From positions 3,906,001 through 3,970,000 of the forward strand of contig NZ_JBBOOM010000001.1 of the NCBI RefSeq assembly GCF_038003085.1: a stretch of DNA of 64,000 nucleotides. Direction: 5' to 3'. Positions 36,721 to 45,965 of the stretch are shown here, piece after piece. The translations under genes and the position numbers were made by a program. The stretch's first letter is position 1. Each line of letters opens with the position of its first letter. Under the pieces are notes generated by a model, which was not told where the DNA came from, did not search any database, and worked only from the letters and a program-made list of their open reading frames with translations. The DNA comes from Psychrobacillus sp. FSL K6-2836. Its GTDB lineage: Bacteria > Bacillota > Bacilli > Bacillales_A > Planococcaceae.

Positions 36721-37650
36721 ATGAATAAAACAGAATTATTAGTTACGCCAACAAATATTAGTCACTTAGAAGAGTTAATGGTTGCAGGAGCGGATGCCTT
36801 TTTAGTAGGTGAACAATTTTTTGGTCTAAGACTTCCAGGAGAATTTACATTAAAAGAAATTGAAACAGCAAGAATGCTCACTACTAAGCAAAACAAAAAG
36901 CTATATGTGGCGATGAATGCCCTTTTCCATAACGACAAACTTGAAGCACTAGCACCTTACATGAAAAAACTTCAGGCAATCGGCATAGATGGAATTGTTT
37001 TTGGTGATCCAGCCGTCATTATAGCTAGACGAGAAGCTGAGGTAACCATTCCCTTACATTGGAATACAGAACAAACCGCAACTAATTATTTTACAGCGAA
37101 TTATTGGGGGAAACGTGGGTCTACCAGAGCTGTCCTTGCAAGAGAACTAAGCCTAGATGAGGTAGTGGAAGTAAAAGAAAATGCTGAGGTTCAAATAGAA
37201 GTGCAAGTCCACGGTATGACTTGTATTTTTCAATCGAAGCGGTCACTGTTAGGTAATTATTTCTTATTCCAAGACAAAGCAATGGAAGTTGAAAATCGCT
37301 CGAAAAATAAAAATATGTTTTTACACGACAAAGAACGTTCTAATAAATATCCGATTTATGAGGATATCAATGGTACGCATATTTTCAGTCCAAACGATAT
37401 GTGTATGATTGATGAACTGGATGAGTTATTAGATGCAGAAATTGATAGTTTAAAAATAGATGGAATCTTACAAGACCCTTCCTATGTAACGGCTGTTACA
37501 AGCTATTATCGTCAAGCTATCGATGCTTATTATGAATCGCGTGCTGCTTATAAAGCTTGCAAAAAAGATTTATTTAACAAAATTGAAGAAATTCAACCTG
37601 CATTAAGACCATTAGATACCGGCTTTTTCTTTAAAGAAACTGTGTATTAA
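36721..37650 (+). CDS. trhP1: TrhP1, U32-family tRNA hydroxylation protein
   Basis: Protein of 309 residues from ATG 36721; AAGAGGTG at 36707-36714 is correctly spaced, and the GTG at 36712 overlaps it. It is a peptidase U32-like TIM-barrel protein: LVTPTNISHLEELMVAGADA, FGLRLPGEF and VQVHGMTCIFQSKRSLLGNY. It equals B. subtilis YrrN (309), shown with YrrO to be required for 5-hydroxyuridine at tRNA position 34. It overlaps the 3' region of trmR without a gap. It lacks the fuller cysteine set of the U32 partner encoded downstream, which fits a helper subunit; that is an inference. Confidence 0.9.
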   Translation: MNKTELLVTPTNISHLEELMVAGADAFLVGEQFFGLRLPGEFTLKEIETARMLTTKQNKKLYVAMNALFHNDKLEALAPYMKKLQAIGIDGIVFGDPAVIIARREAEVTIPLHWNTEQTATNYFTANYWGKRGSTRAVLARELSLDEVVEVKENAEVQIEVQVHGMTCIFQSKRSLLGNYFLFQDKAMEVENRSKNKNMFLHDKERSNKYPIYEDINGTHIFSPNDMCMIDELDELLDAEIDSLKIDGILQDPSYVTAVTSYYRQAIDAYYESRAAYKACKKDLFNKIEEIQPALRPLDTGFFFKETVY

Positions 37651-37725
37651 AGAAGATTGTTATTGTAATTATATATAACTGAAAAGATTTATGATGCTAT
37701 TCAGTTAGGAGAGGGTAGGTTTTAT

Positions 37726-39000
37726 TTGCTTAATACTAAAATAGATAAAATAAGTGAGCTAATTGATGGTAAACGTGTTATTACGAAAAAACCCGAATTA
37801 TTAGCGCCTGCTGGAAGTTTAGAAAAGCTAAAAATTGCCGTGCATTATGGTGCCGATGCCGTATTTATAGGTGGACGAGAATTTGGACTTCGATCTAATG
37901 CGGGGAATTTTTCAATAGATGAAATGCGTGAAGGGGTAGAATTTGCTAGTCGGTATGGTGCTAAAGTGTACGTGACCACAAATATATTCGCCCACAATGA
38001 AAATATGGATGGTTTAGAAGAATATCTACAAGCAGTTGAATCTGCCGGAGTAACTGGTATTATTGTTGCAGATCCATTAATAATTGAGACGTGCCGTACC
38101 GTAGCACCTAAATTAGAGCTTCACCTGAGCACTCAACAATCCCTATCCAATTGGAAAGCTGTGCAGTATTGGAAAGAAGAAGGGCTGACCCGCGTTGTAC
38201 TTGCTCGAGAAACTAGTGGAGACGAAATTCAATTGATGAAAGAGAAAGTGGATATCGAGATAGAAACGTTTGTCCATGGTGCAATGTGTATTGCTTACAG
38301 CGGTAGATGTACTCTTTCCAATCATATGACTGCGCGTGACTCAAATAGAGGCGGATGCTGTCAATCATGTCGTTGGGATTATGATTTGTATGAACAGACA
38401 GATGGACAAGAACAGGCGTTATTTACAGAAGAAGATGTGCCATTTGCCATGAGTCCAAAAGATTTAAAATTATTGGAATCGATACCACGTTTAATCGATC
38501 TAGGAATCGATTCTTTAAAAGTGGAAGGGCGCATGAAGTCGATTCACTATATCGCTACTGTTGTGAGTGTATATCGTAAAGTGATTGATGCATATTGTGC
38601 AGATCCCACAAACTTTCAAATGCAACCAAGCTGGATAGAAGAACTAGAAAAATGCGCAAATCGTGAAACAGACACAGCATTTTTTGAGGATGAGCCTGGT
38701 TTTGAACAACAAATGTACGGTGTACATGATAAAAAATTAGGGTATGATTTTGTCGGACTTGTGTTAGAGTATAACGAAGCAACACAAATAGTTACACTGC
38801 AGCAACGTAATTATTTCAAGCCAGGGGACAAAGTAGAGTTTTTTGGTCCAGAAATAGAAAACGTTGAGATGGTTATAAATGAAATTACGGACGAAAAAGG
38901 ACGGGTATTGGATGCTGCGAGACATCCATTACAAATTGTCCAATTTAAATGTCTAACAAAATTATATCCAAATAATATGATGAGAAAAGGGATGAAATAA
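37726..39000 (+). CDS. trhP2: TrhP2, U32-family tRNA hydroxylation protein
   Basis: Protein of 424 residues starting at TTG 37726 after GGAGAGGGTAGG; the length agrees with B. subtilis YrrO (422). U32 signature: [41 protein letters not shown], and the block [19 protein letters not shown] followed by [10 protein letters not shown], whose cysteines probably hold an Fe-S cluster as in E. coli TrhP. It works with TrhP1 to make ho5U34 in tRNA, using a prephenate-derived oxygen route in E. coli. A C-terminal beta domain starts near residue 340. The stop codon shares a base with the udk ATG. Confidence 0.92.
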   Translation: MLNTKIDKISELIDGKRVITKKPELLAPAGSLEKLKIAVHYGADAVFIGGREFGLRSNAGNFSIDEMREGVEFASRYGAKVYVTTNIFAHNENMDGLEEYLQAVESAGVTGIIVADPLIIETCRTVAPKLELHLSTQQSLSNWKAVQYWKEEGLTRVVLARETSGDEIQLMKEKVDIEIETFVHGAMCIAYSGRCTLSNHMTARDSNRGGCCQSCRWDYDLYEQTDGQEQALFTEEDVPFAMSPKDLKLLESIPRLIDLGIDSLKVEGRMKSIHYIATVVSVYRKVIDAYCADPTNFQMQPSWIEELEKCANRETDTAFFEDEPGFEQQMYGVHDKKLGYDFVGLVLEYNEATQIVTLQQRNYFKPGDKVEFFGPEIENVEMVINEITDEKGRVLDAARHPLQIVQFKCLTKLYPNNMMRKGMK

Positions 39001-39638
39001 TGACGAAGAAAACTCCTCTTATCATTGGGATCACAGGTGGATCAGGATCAGGTAAAACGAGTGTAACGAACGCAATAAGTGAAGTATTTAAGAATCATTC
39101 AGTAGTAGTAATACAACAAGACTTTTATTATAAAGATCAAAGTCACTTAAAGTTTGAGGAAAGACTTAATACAAATTATGATCACCCATTAGCTTTTGAT
39201 AATGACTTATTACTTGAACATATTCACAATTTGTTAGACAATAAGGCAATTGAAAAGCCAGTATACGATTATGCAAAACATACCCGCTCTTCAGAAACGA
39301 TTAAAATTGAACCTCAAGACGTTATTATCTTAGAAGGTATTCTAGTATTAGAAGATGAGCGACTTCGGAATATGATGAATATCAAATTATTTGTGGATAC
39401 AGACGCAGATTTACGTATTATCCGTCGTATATTACGTGATATTAACGAAAGAGGGCGTACAGTAGACTCGGTTGTGGAACAGTACCTTAATGTAGTTCGA
39501 CCGATGCACAATCAGTTCATCGAGCCAACTAAAAAGTATGCAGATGTAATTATTCCAGAAGGTGGCCAAAATGAAGTGGCTATCGATTTAATGGTAACAA
39601 AAATAAAAACTATTCTTGAAACGGATGTTATTGTATAA
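39000..39638 (+). CDS. udk: Uridine kinase
   Basis: Protein of 212 residues. P-loop [19 protein letters not shown] (about 9-27), [12 protein letters not shown] and [13 protein letters not shown] are uridine kinase motifs, with a lid region [21 protein letters not shown]. It phosphorylates uridine and cytidine (pyrimidine salvage). Start ATG 39000 overlaps the trhP2 stop by one base. The place after yrrO and before greA is conserved in Bacillus. Confidence 0.95.
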   Translation: MTKKTPLIIGITGGSGSGKTSVTNAISEVFKNHSVVVIQQDFYYKDQSHLKFEERLNTNYDHPLAFDNDLLLEHIHNLLDNKAIEKPVYDYAKHTRSSETIKIEPQDVIILEGILVLEDERLRNMMNIKLFVDTDADLRIIRRILRDINERGRTVDSVVEQYLNVVRPMHNQFIEPTKKYADVIIPEGGQNEVAIDLMVTKIKTILETDVIV

Positions 39639-39749
39639 TATGATGATTGAGATTGACAATAATTTCATGAAATTCATAACATTGTGATTTGATGCATATG
39701 AATAATACATGATAGAGTTTTAAGTGTGTATTTAAAGGAGTGTATGGGA

Positions 39750-40223
39750 GTGTCAACAGAGAAACAATATCCAATGACCGTTGCTGGTAAACAAAAATTA
39801 CAAGATGAATTAACGCATTTAATAACGGTGAAACGTAAGGAAGTAGTAGAACGTATTAAAATTGCTAGAAGTTTTGGTGATCTATCAGAGAACTCTGAGT
39901 ATGATTCAGCAAAAGAAGACCAAGCGTTTGTAGAGGGTAGAATCTCAACCCTAGAGTCAATGATTCGCAATGCAGTTATCATCGAAGGAGAAGGAAACAA
40001 CGACACTGTTACGCTTGGTAAAACAGTAACATTTGTGGAAATTCCTGATGGTGATGAAGAAACTTACACAATCGTAGGTTCTGCAGAAGCTGATCCAATC
40101 GAAGGTCTAATTTCAAATGATTCTCCAATTGCTAAAGGTTTAATCGGCAAGTCTACAGGAGATCGAGTGAAAATCCTTACTCCTGGTGGAGAAATGGACG
40201 TAGAAATAAAAACCATATCATAA
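39750..40223 (+). CDS. greA: Transcription elongation factor GreA
   Basis: Protein of 157 residues from GTG 39750; AAAGGAG at 39734-39740 is nine bases away, while the ATG at 39744 is too close. It matches B. subtilis GreA in length and sequence: [17 protein letters not shown], then [20 protein letters not shown] (coiled coil with acidic tip) and a C-terminal FKBP-like domain [20 protein letters not shown]. GreA enters the secondary channel of RNA polymerase and triggers cleavage of backtracked RNA. A strong terminator follows. Confidence 0.96.
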   Translation: MSTEKQYPMTVAGKQKLQDELTHLITVKRKEVVERIKIARSFGDLSENSEYDSAKEDQAFVEGRISTLESMIRNAVIIEGEGNNDTVTLGKTVTFVEIPDGDEETYTIVGSAEADPIEGLISNDSPIAKGLIGKSTGDRVKILTPGGEMDVEIKTIS

Positions 40224-40228
40224 AATGA

Positions 40229-40262
40229 AGAGGTAAACGAAACCGTTTACCTCTTTTTTTGA
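40229..40262 (+). terminator. Terminator of greA
   Basis: AGAGGTAAACG and CGTTTACCTCT pair around AAAC, followed by seven T. Confidence 0.9.
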
Positions 40263-40329
40263 AAAGAAATATATAATACTGTACCTTGTATACTGTGTTA
40301 AGGGTAAAAGAACGAATAAATAACACTAC

Positions 40330-40513
40330 TGATTTCCGTTTCAGGTGGATTACAAAGGCTAGTGCGCTACGTCGCGATCGGAACGCCTTCGTGACCAACA
40401 TCCTGTTGGCCTCCGTGGGGTGAGCGATGAGCTATCACCGTCGCTAACGCGTCGATGTGATAGCTCATCTGTCTCACTCATCCCACTGGAGTTACCACCT
40501 TACCCTCCAATAA
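40330..40513. repeat. Family B repeat, long form
   Basis: GATTTCCGTTTCAGGTGG at one end and CCCACTGGAGTTACCACC near the other are family B ends read in reverse. The insert contains GAACGCCTTCGTGACCAAC, then ATCCTGTTGGCCTCCG (the CCAACA-TGTTGG hairpin shared with 17.58 kb) and a large stem GATGAGCTATCAC against GTGATAGCTCATC. It opens an 860-base gene-free stretch; 40514-40752 after it is AT-rich and shows nothing that I recognise. Confidence 0.75.
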
Positions 40514-40752
40514 ATATAATGTGGTGTAGTACCCAACTATAAGATTTGGCAAAGCATATCGCCGAGATAATATGTGTAATCAAAATTATTAGAGGGATAA
40601 AACCGTCTGCTTGATTTGGTATACTATTTTATCATAAAAGAAGCAAATGGATTTTCTTTTATCTGTTTCCACTTCATTATTACTTATTTGAAGATAAAGC
40701 AACTATATTTAGGTGGTTTTATATCCACTTATCCGATTATATAAAGTGGACG

Positions 40753-40890
40753 TAGTTATTGGAGCGCAGAGTGGCGACTTCAGTGGTAACAGCGTGAGCT
40801 GAAGACCCAAGACTGAGCGTAAGCGAGGGAAGCGAGGGAAGCGGCTGAAGCCGTGCTCACGGAAAGCGTCCGCTCAGAGTGGAAATTAAC
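40753..40890. repeat. Family B repeat, opposite orientation
   Basis: AGTTATTGGAGCGCAGAGTG, GCGACTTCAG and, at the other end, CACGGAAAGCGTCCGCTCAG then AGTGGAAATTAAC match the copies at 17931 and 50995. It contains a short direct repetition, GAGGGAAGC twice, near 40830. The pair with 40330-40513 repeats the layout seen at 17.5-18.0 kb. The 195 bases from here to yrrS should hold the yrrS promoter; I cannot fix one. Confidence 0.75.
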
Positions 40891-41085
40891 TGCATTTCAA
40901 CATTTCTTAATAGAAAAGAATGAATAGAATCTTTTACCTAAATAATTGGTCAAGCAGTTGTGTAAAAAAGGTCTATTAAATTCTTTTGATAACTATCAAT
41001 CGTCCTATTTTTTAGCTTGTTGAAACATAACCCTATTAATATCGTCTATTTGTAGTATATTCTCTTATATAGAAGGAGGAATTAC

Positions 41086-41778
41086 ATGCCAGAAAAAAAT
41101 ACGAAATTTGACACTCGGTTAGATCAACGAAATCACAAGAGAAAAAAGAATAATATTCTAAATATCCTTATAGGAATAGTAATTCTCCTAATTATTATAG
41201 TGACTGTAAATATAGTTACAGGTGATGATGAGAAAGAAAGTGCTAATCAATCTGATGTAACCACTGAATTAGAAGAGGATAATGTAGAGAGTGAATCGAT
41301 TGAAGAAGAGGAAGACAAGGAGTCTGAGGAAGTAGAGGGCGATAGTACGGAATCCACAGATTCGTCTTCTTCCAATGATGATACAACTTCAGAAAAAGAA
41401 GAGAATGAAGACACTGACGCGGAAGAAAATGAGGCTGGTACTGTATCTACAGAGCCATCAAACGATACGAATGTTGAATCAGTTATTGTAGATTCTGGAT
41501 GGGAGCCAATTGGAACAGAACAATCAGGAGAACATGTATCGAGCTATGATAGTTCCTCTGTAGACTGGGATGAAAAAGTTAAAGCACTAGCCTATGCTGC
41601 TAATTTAGATACGTCCAGTATGTATGTTAAATTTTTAGGTAATGGTGGAAGCCCTCAAAAATCGATAGGAACCGTTACTTCAAAGGATGGAAGCGAAATT
41701 TATCGCATATCCTTAGAATGGATTGATGGTGAAGGATGGAAACCAACTAAAAAAGAAAAACTTAAAACATTAGAATAG
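41086..41778 (+). CDS. yrrS: YrrS-family membrane protein (DUF1510)
   Basis: Protein of 230 residues with an AAGGAGGAATTAC ribosome-binding site. A basic cytosolic start (TKFDTRLDQRNHKRKKNN), one membrane helix (about 25-45), a long low-complexity acidic Glu/Ser/Thr linker (about 50-135) and a C-terminal DUF1510 domain (WEPIGTEQSGEHVSSYDSSS, then WDEKVKALAYAANLD and GWKPTKKEK) make up the YrrS layout. In B. subtilis yrrS lies next to pbpI and the gene may have a wall role; function is not established. Here pbpI is absent and mtnN follows after a terminator. Confidence 0.85.
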   Translation: MPEKNTKFDTRLDQRNHKRKKNNILNILIGIVILLIIIVTVNIVTGDDEKESANQSDVTTELEEDNVESESIEEEEDKESEEVEGDSTESTDSSSSNDDTTSEKEENEDTDAEENEAGTVSTEPSNDTNVESVIVDSGWEPIGTEQSGEHVSSYDSSSVDWDEKVKALAYAANLDTSSMYVKFLGNGGSPQKSIGTVTSKDGSEIYRISLEWIDGEGWKPTKKEKLKTLE

Positions 41779-41796
41779 GGCTCAGAATATATTTGC

Positions 41797-41833
41797 AAAA
41801 AGAAAAGCTTCTTGACTTAAGAAGCTTTTTTCC
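41797..41833 (+). terminator. Terminator after yrrS
   Basis: AAAGCTTCTT and AAGAAGCTTT pair around GACTT, followed by TTTTCC. Confidence 0.85.
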
Positions 41834-41874
41834 TTATTTTTAAAGAAGTGCATTTTAGAGAGGGGCAATTAACA

Positions 41875-42567
41875 ATGAAAATAGCAGTTATAGGTGCAAT
41901 GGAAGAAGAAGTAGAGCTTCTGAGAAATGAAATAGAAAATCCTAAAACAAAAACAATAGCAAATAGCGAATTTACAAGTGGGACATATAAAAACCATGAA
42001 GTTGTATTATTGAAAAGTGGAATCGGGAAAGTGAATGCGGCAATGACTACTTCCATATTATTAAGTGAATACAAACCTGATTATGTGATTAACACTGGTT
42101 CAGCAGGTGGTTATGATCCAAATCTAGAAGTAGGAGCTATCGTAATTTCAGATGAGGTAAGACATCATGATGTAGATGTAACTGCATTTGGCTATGAAAT
42201 TGGTCAAGTGCCTCAGCTTCCAGCGGCATTTAAAGCAGATGAGCACTTAATGAAATTAGCAGAGGCTGCTGTATACGAAATTGGTGAACACCAAGCTGCA
42301 ACGGGTTTAATCGCTACAGGTGATATCTTTATGCATGACCCTGCAAAAGTTGAACAGGTTCGTATTCATTTTCCGCAAATGAAAGCTTGTGAAATGGAGG
42401 CTGCAGCAGTTGCGCAAGTTTGTCATCAATTTGAAGTTCCTTTTGTGGTAATCCGTGCACTTTCTGATATTGCTGGAAAAGAGTCTTCTATCAGTTTCGA
42501 TGAATTTTTACCAGTTGCTGCAAAACATTCGACACAAGTAGTTTTACATGTAATTGAGAAATTATAA
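41875..42567 (+). CDS. mtnN: MTA/SAH nucleosidase
   Basis: Protein of 230 residues from ATG 41875, preceded by GAGAGGGGCAATTAAC. Nucleoside phosphorylase fold with [20 protein letters not shown] (catalytic Glu near 12), [20 protein letters not shown], the TGDIFM loop and the signature [11 protein letters not shown]; the catalytic Asp lies in [11 protein letters not shown]. It hydrolyses methylthioadenosine and S-adenosylhomocysteine, releasing adenine in SAM recycling. B. subtilis MtnN has 231 residues. It has its own short spacer on both sides. Confidence 0.95.
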   Translation: MKIAVIGAMEEEVELLRNEIENPKTKTIANSEFTSGTYKNHEVVLLKSGIGKVNAAMTTSILLSEYKPDYVINTGSAGGYDPNLEVGAIVISDEVRHHDVDVTAFGYEIGQVPQLPAAFKADEHLMKLAEAAVYEIGEHQAATGLIATGDIFMHDPAKVEQVRIHFPQMKACEMEAAAVAQVCHQFEVPFVVIRALSDIAGKESSISFDEFLPVAAKHSTQVVLHVIEKL

Positions 42568-42676
42568 GTTTGTCATTAATTCGCCATACTGAGTAGTTTC
42601 GTGCATATTAATAATTCTCTTGTTATGTGCTATGATAAAGTCATCAAGCGCTTTCAATGACAGAGGGGGAGATCGA

Positions 42677-42757
42677 ATGTTATTTATAATGGCGATGTCA
42701 GTTTTAATAACTGCAGTTTTAGCATTTATCATGATCGCAGAGACAAGTGAAGATTGA
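42677..42757 (+). CDS. 26-residue hydrophobic peptide (small membrane protein)
   Basis: ATG 42677 follows a very strong ribosome-binding site (GAGGGGGAGATCGA) and opens a 26-codon frame: MLFIMAMSVLITAVLAFIMI then AETSED. Residues 2-20 would form one membrane helix, with an acidic C-terminus outside the helix. TATGAT near 42631 with a weak TTAATA 17 bases upstream could be a promoter. The stop codon TGA touches the left end of a family C repeat. I do not recognise the family. Evidence is the RBS, clean hydrophobic helix and sensible gene spacing between mtnN and sigK. Confidence 0.6.
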   Translation: MLFIMAMSVLITAVLAFIMIAETSED

Positions 42758-42908
42758 TCCCGCATTAACGGACAGTAATTCTCCTGTTTCGAGTTTTGAC
42801 CTAAGTAACTAAGTATAAGTGGGAGAAAACTGCCCGTAAAAGCCCGAATGGTTCAACTAACAATCAATGGGGGATATAGAATCCCCCATTGATTGAAGTT
42901 TCACTTTT
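42757..42908. repeat. Family C repeat, short form
   Basis: Left end ATCCCGCATTAACGGACAGT, an inner stem TTCTCC...GGGAGAA, then AACTGCCCGTAAAAGCCCGA, then AATGGTTCAACTAACAATC and the terminal hairpin AATGGGGGAT...ATCCCCCATT ending TGATTGAAGTTTCACTTT. It lacks the extra hairpin module of the long copies. It lies between the small peptide gene and the end of sigK. Confidence 0.8.
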
Positions 42909-42919
42909 TCTTAGCTTAG

Positions 42920-43663
42920 CTAAGCTCTTTTGGTGTTTGATACATCAAAAGAGTTTTTTTCATGTATATAGGATTGATACAGTTTCACTAATGCGCGTTT
43001 TTCAATCCGAGATACGTAACTTCTAGATATTTTTAGTTGTTTGGATATATCTTTTTGAGTCATCGGTTCATGACCAAGTAATCCATATCTTCGGACGATA
43101 ATTTCGAGCTCTCGGCTTTCGAGTTGAGATAAATGGCGGTATAAGCTATTCGTATCTTCCTCCTCTACAAGTTGTTCATCTGTGCTCTTATCGATACCTG
43201 GAAGTAGGTCTGTAATTTCTAAAGAGTGACCATCTTTATCCATACCAATGGGCTCATGTAAGGAAACGTCTTTTTGTACTTTCTTTAATGATCGCAAATA
43301 CATCAATATTTCATTTTCAATACATCTGGCAGCGTATGTGGCTAGTTTAGTTTTCTTAGTAGGAGTATAGCTATTGACAGCCTTCATCAGACCAATGGTG
43401 CCTATGGAGATATAATCATCCAATAATTCATGTTTTGGGTGAAACTTTTTTACAACATGGGCAACCAATCGCATATTTCGTTCGATAAGTTCGTCACGAG
43501 CTGTTAAATCTCCGCCTAAAAAACGGTCTATCATGACTTTTTCTTCTTCCGGAGTGAAGGGTTGATGAAATGCCTGGCCCTTCAAATAACCAAGAACGAG
43601 AGGGAAATCTACAAAGATGCTTATAAAGGCAGTCATTAGACCTGTAATGAGGTTCACCTCCAT
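42920..43663 (-). CDS. sigK: Sporulation sigma factor SigK (pro-sigma-K), uninterrupted
   Basis: Up to 247 residues. Sigma-70 region 2 reads LIERNMRLVAHVVKKFHPKH, then ISIGTIGLMKAVNSY and KLATYAARCIENEILMYLRS; region 4 ends in KQLKISRSYVSRIEKRALVK. These match B. subtilis SigK. The hydrophobic N-terminus (LITGLMTAFISIFVDFPLVL before GYLKGQAF) is the pro-sequence removed by SpoIVFB in the mother cell. There is no skin-type insertion. The start is unclear: ATG 43663 has no ribosome-binding site, whereas GGAGG at 43657-43661 is correctly spaced for an ATT codon at 43646-43648 that fits the start of B. subtilis pro-SigK. The coordinate given is the conservative ATG. Confidence 0.92.
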   Translation of the reverse strand: MEVNLITGLMTAFISIFVDFPLVLGYLKGQAFHQPFTPEEEKVMIDRFLGGDLTARDELIERNMRLVAHVVKKFHPKHELLDDYISIGTIGLMKAVNSYTPTKKTKLATYAARCIENEILMYLRSLKKVQKDVSLHEPIGMDKDGHSLEITDLLPGIDKSTDEQLVEEEDTNSLYRHLSQLESRELEIIVRRYGLLGHEPMTQKDISKQLKISRSYVSRIEKRALVKLYQSYIHEKNSFDVSNTKRA

Positions 43664-43776
43664 CTAGTTGTTAGACTAATGTATGTCGAAAGCTGACAAA
43701 ATATGAAAAAAGCGACTACAATTTCGCAGCCGCTTTTCTTCAAATTTAAAAGGTATATACTTTTTAGTCTTTTGCA

Positions 43777-43987
43777 GTCTAGCTCCAGCGCCTAGCCCTT
43801 CGAGTCGCTTCAGAATTTTGGGGCCGCACCATGCGGATCAGTCATTCGTTGTAACACGATGTCACGAATTTAGACAAACTTACTATGCAAAAGACGCCTT
43901 TACGTGAAATTCTTCCATCGCTTGCTCCTCTGCAAAGCTCGTCGCAGAAGAACGTTGTCAGGGCTAACATAGGCGCTAGCGCATTTC
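43777..43987. repeat. Family A repeat, long form
   Basis: Starts CAGTCTAGCTCCAGCGCCTA then GCCCTTCGAGTCGCTTCAG and ends GTCAGGGCTAACATAGGCGC then TAGCGC, family A ends as at 14207. The inside is longer than in other copies and includes GCTCCTCTGCAAAGCTCGTC then GCAGAAGAAC (43924-43953). The reverse complement of the TTCTGCGACGAGCTTTGC part recurs in each unit of the 102-bp array at 22.2 kb. It lies between sigK and pssA. A weak hairpin AAAAGCG...CGCTTTT at 43708-43738 may end the pssA transcript. Confidence 0.75.
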
Positions 43988-43991
43988 GTCA

Positions 43992-44531
43992 TTAAACTTT
44001 TCTTAATGTAAATGTACTGATCATTAGTAATGCGAGGATAATGAATAAAAACATATACGAGACAGATGGTACATATTCTATCGCGAAATAAGAGAGCGTT
44101 AAGATTACACCAGCTACAGTAATAGGTAAACCTGTAAAAAAACCATTCGGTTCAGAAATATTAAATCGTGCGAGCCTGAAAGCACCACATGCTATATAAA
44201 TAACGGTTATTATCATTCCAGTTACACTAAACTCTTGTAATACTAATGAATACATCAGTAATGCAGGAGCTATCCCGAATGAAATAATATCGCTCATGGA
44301 ATCTAGTTGTTTGCCTAATTCGGATTCCAGATGAAATTTTCTTGCTACAATTCCATCAAATCTGTCTAAAAGGCCACCTATAAATATAAATAATACACTA
44401 AACGTGTAATTTTCATTCATCGTTGCCATGATGGCTGCACCTCCAAAAGCAAGATTGCCAATGGTGATCATGTTCGCCGCATGTGATTTCAATTTTTTTA
44501 CTGTTTGATACATCGCGTTTTGTAAAAACAT
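43992..44531 (-). CDS. pssA: CDP-diacylglycerol-serine phosphatidyltransferase
   Basis: Protein of 179 residues with an AGGAGTGATTTGCA leader before ATG 44531. It has five or six hydrophobic helices and the CDP-alcohol phosphatidyltransferase signature DGIVARKFHLESELGKQLDS then MSD, i.e. DGxxAR-x8-G-x3-D-x3-D, with all acidic residues present. It makes phosphatidylserine from CDP-diacylglycerol and serine. It is divergent from psd, the next enzyme of the pathway, across 91 bases. Size matches B. subtilis PssA (177). Confidence 0.94.
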   Translation of the reverse strand: MFLQNAMYQTVKKLKSHAANMITIGNLAFGGAAIMATMNENYTFSVLFIFIGGLLDRFDGIVARKFHLESELGKQLDSMSDIISFGIAPALLMYSLVLQEFSVTGMIITVIYIACGAFRLARFNISEPNGFFTGLPITVAGVILTLSYFAIEYVPSVSYMFLFIILALLMISTFTLRKV

Positions 44532-44622
44532 TGCAAATCACTCCTTTACAAATAACATATTTGTTCATTATACTTCGATTAAGTAAAAATAGTAAGTTTA
44601 ATTTTTCCTAGGGAGCTAAAAA

Positions 44623-45405
44623 ATGAGAGAAAAATTATACCAAACCATGATTGAATTAACCAATGGGAAATGGTCCTCGTCACTAATCAGAAGCTTTACA
44701 AAGTCCAGTGTAAGCAGACGCATGATTCCCTATTATATTAATTATTTTAATATATCAACTCAAGATACGATACAAAAAAGTACTGATTTCACTAGTTTAC
44801 ATGATTTTTTTATTCGTAAAGTTAAAGTGGAGAGTCGTCCGATTGATCGGGAATTCAATAGCATCATTAGCCCGGTAGATGCTACAATAGAGACCTTTGG
44901 GGATATTACAGGGGACGGGCTCTTTTATGTAAAGCAGAAAACCTACACATTACAGGATATGCTAGGTTCGGAGAAAATAGCTTCATCCTTTCAAAATGGA
45001 AAGTATATCATTTTATACTTAAGCCCTGCAGAATATCACCGAATACATTCTCCAGTAGATGGGAAAGTACTAAGTCAATATAGTCTTGGTGAAAAATCGT
45101 ATCCAGTTAATAAATGGGGACTTCAGTATGGAAAACAAACGATAAGTGGTAACTACCGAATGCTTACAGAATTAGAAATGCCTAACGAAAAAAAATGTAT
45201 ACATATAAAAGTAGGAGCTATGTTTGTAAATTCGATTGAGCTTACGAATAATTCTACAATATGGAATAAAGGAGAAGAGGTCGGATATTTCTCCTTTGGA
45301 TCCACTGTCGTTATGCTATTCGAAGCTGATAGCGTGGAGTTCTCAAGTAAAGTTCACCCTGGTAAATTTGTCCGAATGGGTGAGAATGTAGCAAATATGC
45401 TATAA
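44623..45405 (+). CDS. psd: Phosphatidylserine decarboxylase proenzyme
   Basis: Protein of 260 residues. Family motifs are TDFTSLHDFFIRKVKVESRP (early), SPVDATIETFGDI, YLSPAEYHRIHSPVDG (catalytic His) and the self-cleavage site FGSTVVMLFEAD near residue 225, where Ser of GST becomes the pyruvoyl group. It converts phosphatidylserine to phosphatidylethanolamine at the membrane. The GST triad follows FSF rather than the L of the classic LGST; such variation is seen in Bacillus. It follows the divergent pssA and precedes yqeG by about 38 bases. Confidence 0.94.
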   Translation: MREKLYQTMIELTNGKWSSSLIRSFTKSSVSRRMIPYYINYFNISTQDTIQKSTDFTSLHDFFIRKVKVESRPIDREFNSIISPVDATIETFGDITGDGLFYVKQKTYTLQDMLGSEKIASSFQNGKYIILYLSPAEYHRIHSPVDGKVLSQYSLGEKSYPVNKWGLQYGKQTISGNYRMLTELEMPNEKKCIHIKVGAMFVNSIELTNNSTIWNKGEEVGYFSFGSTVVMLFEADSVEFSSKVHPGKFVRMGENVANML

Positions 45406-45443
45406 TCATAAATAGAAAAAGCCTCGAATTGGAGTGTTCGTCT

Positions 45444-45965
45444 TTGTATTCAAATTTTATACCTAGTGAATTTGTAAGAAGTGTTTTTCATATAACACCT
45501 GAAATGTTAAAAGATAAAGGGATAAAGGGCATTATTACAGATTTAGATAACACATTAGTTGAATGGGATCGACCAGATGCTACACCTAAATTGATCGAGT
45601 GGTTTGCAAGTATTAAAGCTGCTGGGATTCAGGTAACAATTGTTTCAAACAATAACGAGCTGCGAGTTAAATCCTTTGCAGATCCACTTGGAATTCCATT
45701 CATATTTAAAGCTCGAAAGCCACTTGGAAAAGCATTTCGCCAAGCATTAAGTATTATGACGGTGAAACGTGAAGAAGTAGTAGTCATTGGTGATCAGTTA
45801 TTAACCGATGTATTTGGCGGAAACAGACAAAAACTTCATACGATTTTAGTCATTCCGGTTGCAAAATCTGATGGTTTTGTGACTAAATTTAATCGTATGG
45901 TGGAACGAAGAATTTTTAGTTACTTGGACAAAAAAGGACAAGTTACATGGGAGGAAGAAGCGTGA
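45444..45965 (+). CDS. yqeG: YqeG, HAD IIIA-family phosphatase
   Basis: Protein of 173 residues from TTG 45444, nine bases after GGAG at 45431-45434; an earlier TTG at 45429 precedes that site. HAD motifs are GIITDLDNTLVEWDRP (nucleophile DxDxT), TIVSNNNELRVK, the Lys in KARKPLGKAFR and VIGDQLLTDVFGGN. YqeG is a conserved, probably essential phosphatase in Bacillus; the substrate is not settled and phosphatidylglycerophosphate has been proposed for this family. It is the first gene of the yqe operon and overlaps yqeH by four bases. Confidence 0.92.
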   Translation: MYSNFIPSEFVRSVFHITPEMLKDKGIKGIITDLDNTLVEWDRPDATPKLIEWFASIKAAGIQVTIVSNNNELRVKSFADPLGIPFIFKARKPLGKAFRQALSIMTVKREEVVVIGDQLLTDVFGGNRQKLHTILVIPVAKSDGFVTKFNRMVERRIFSYLDKKGQVTWEEEA

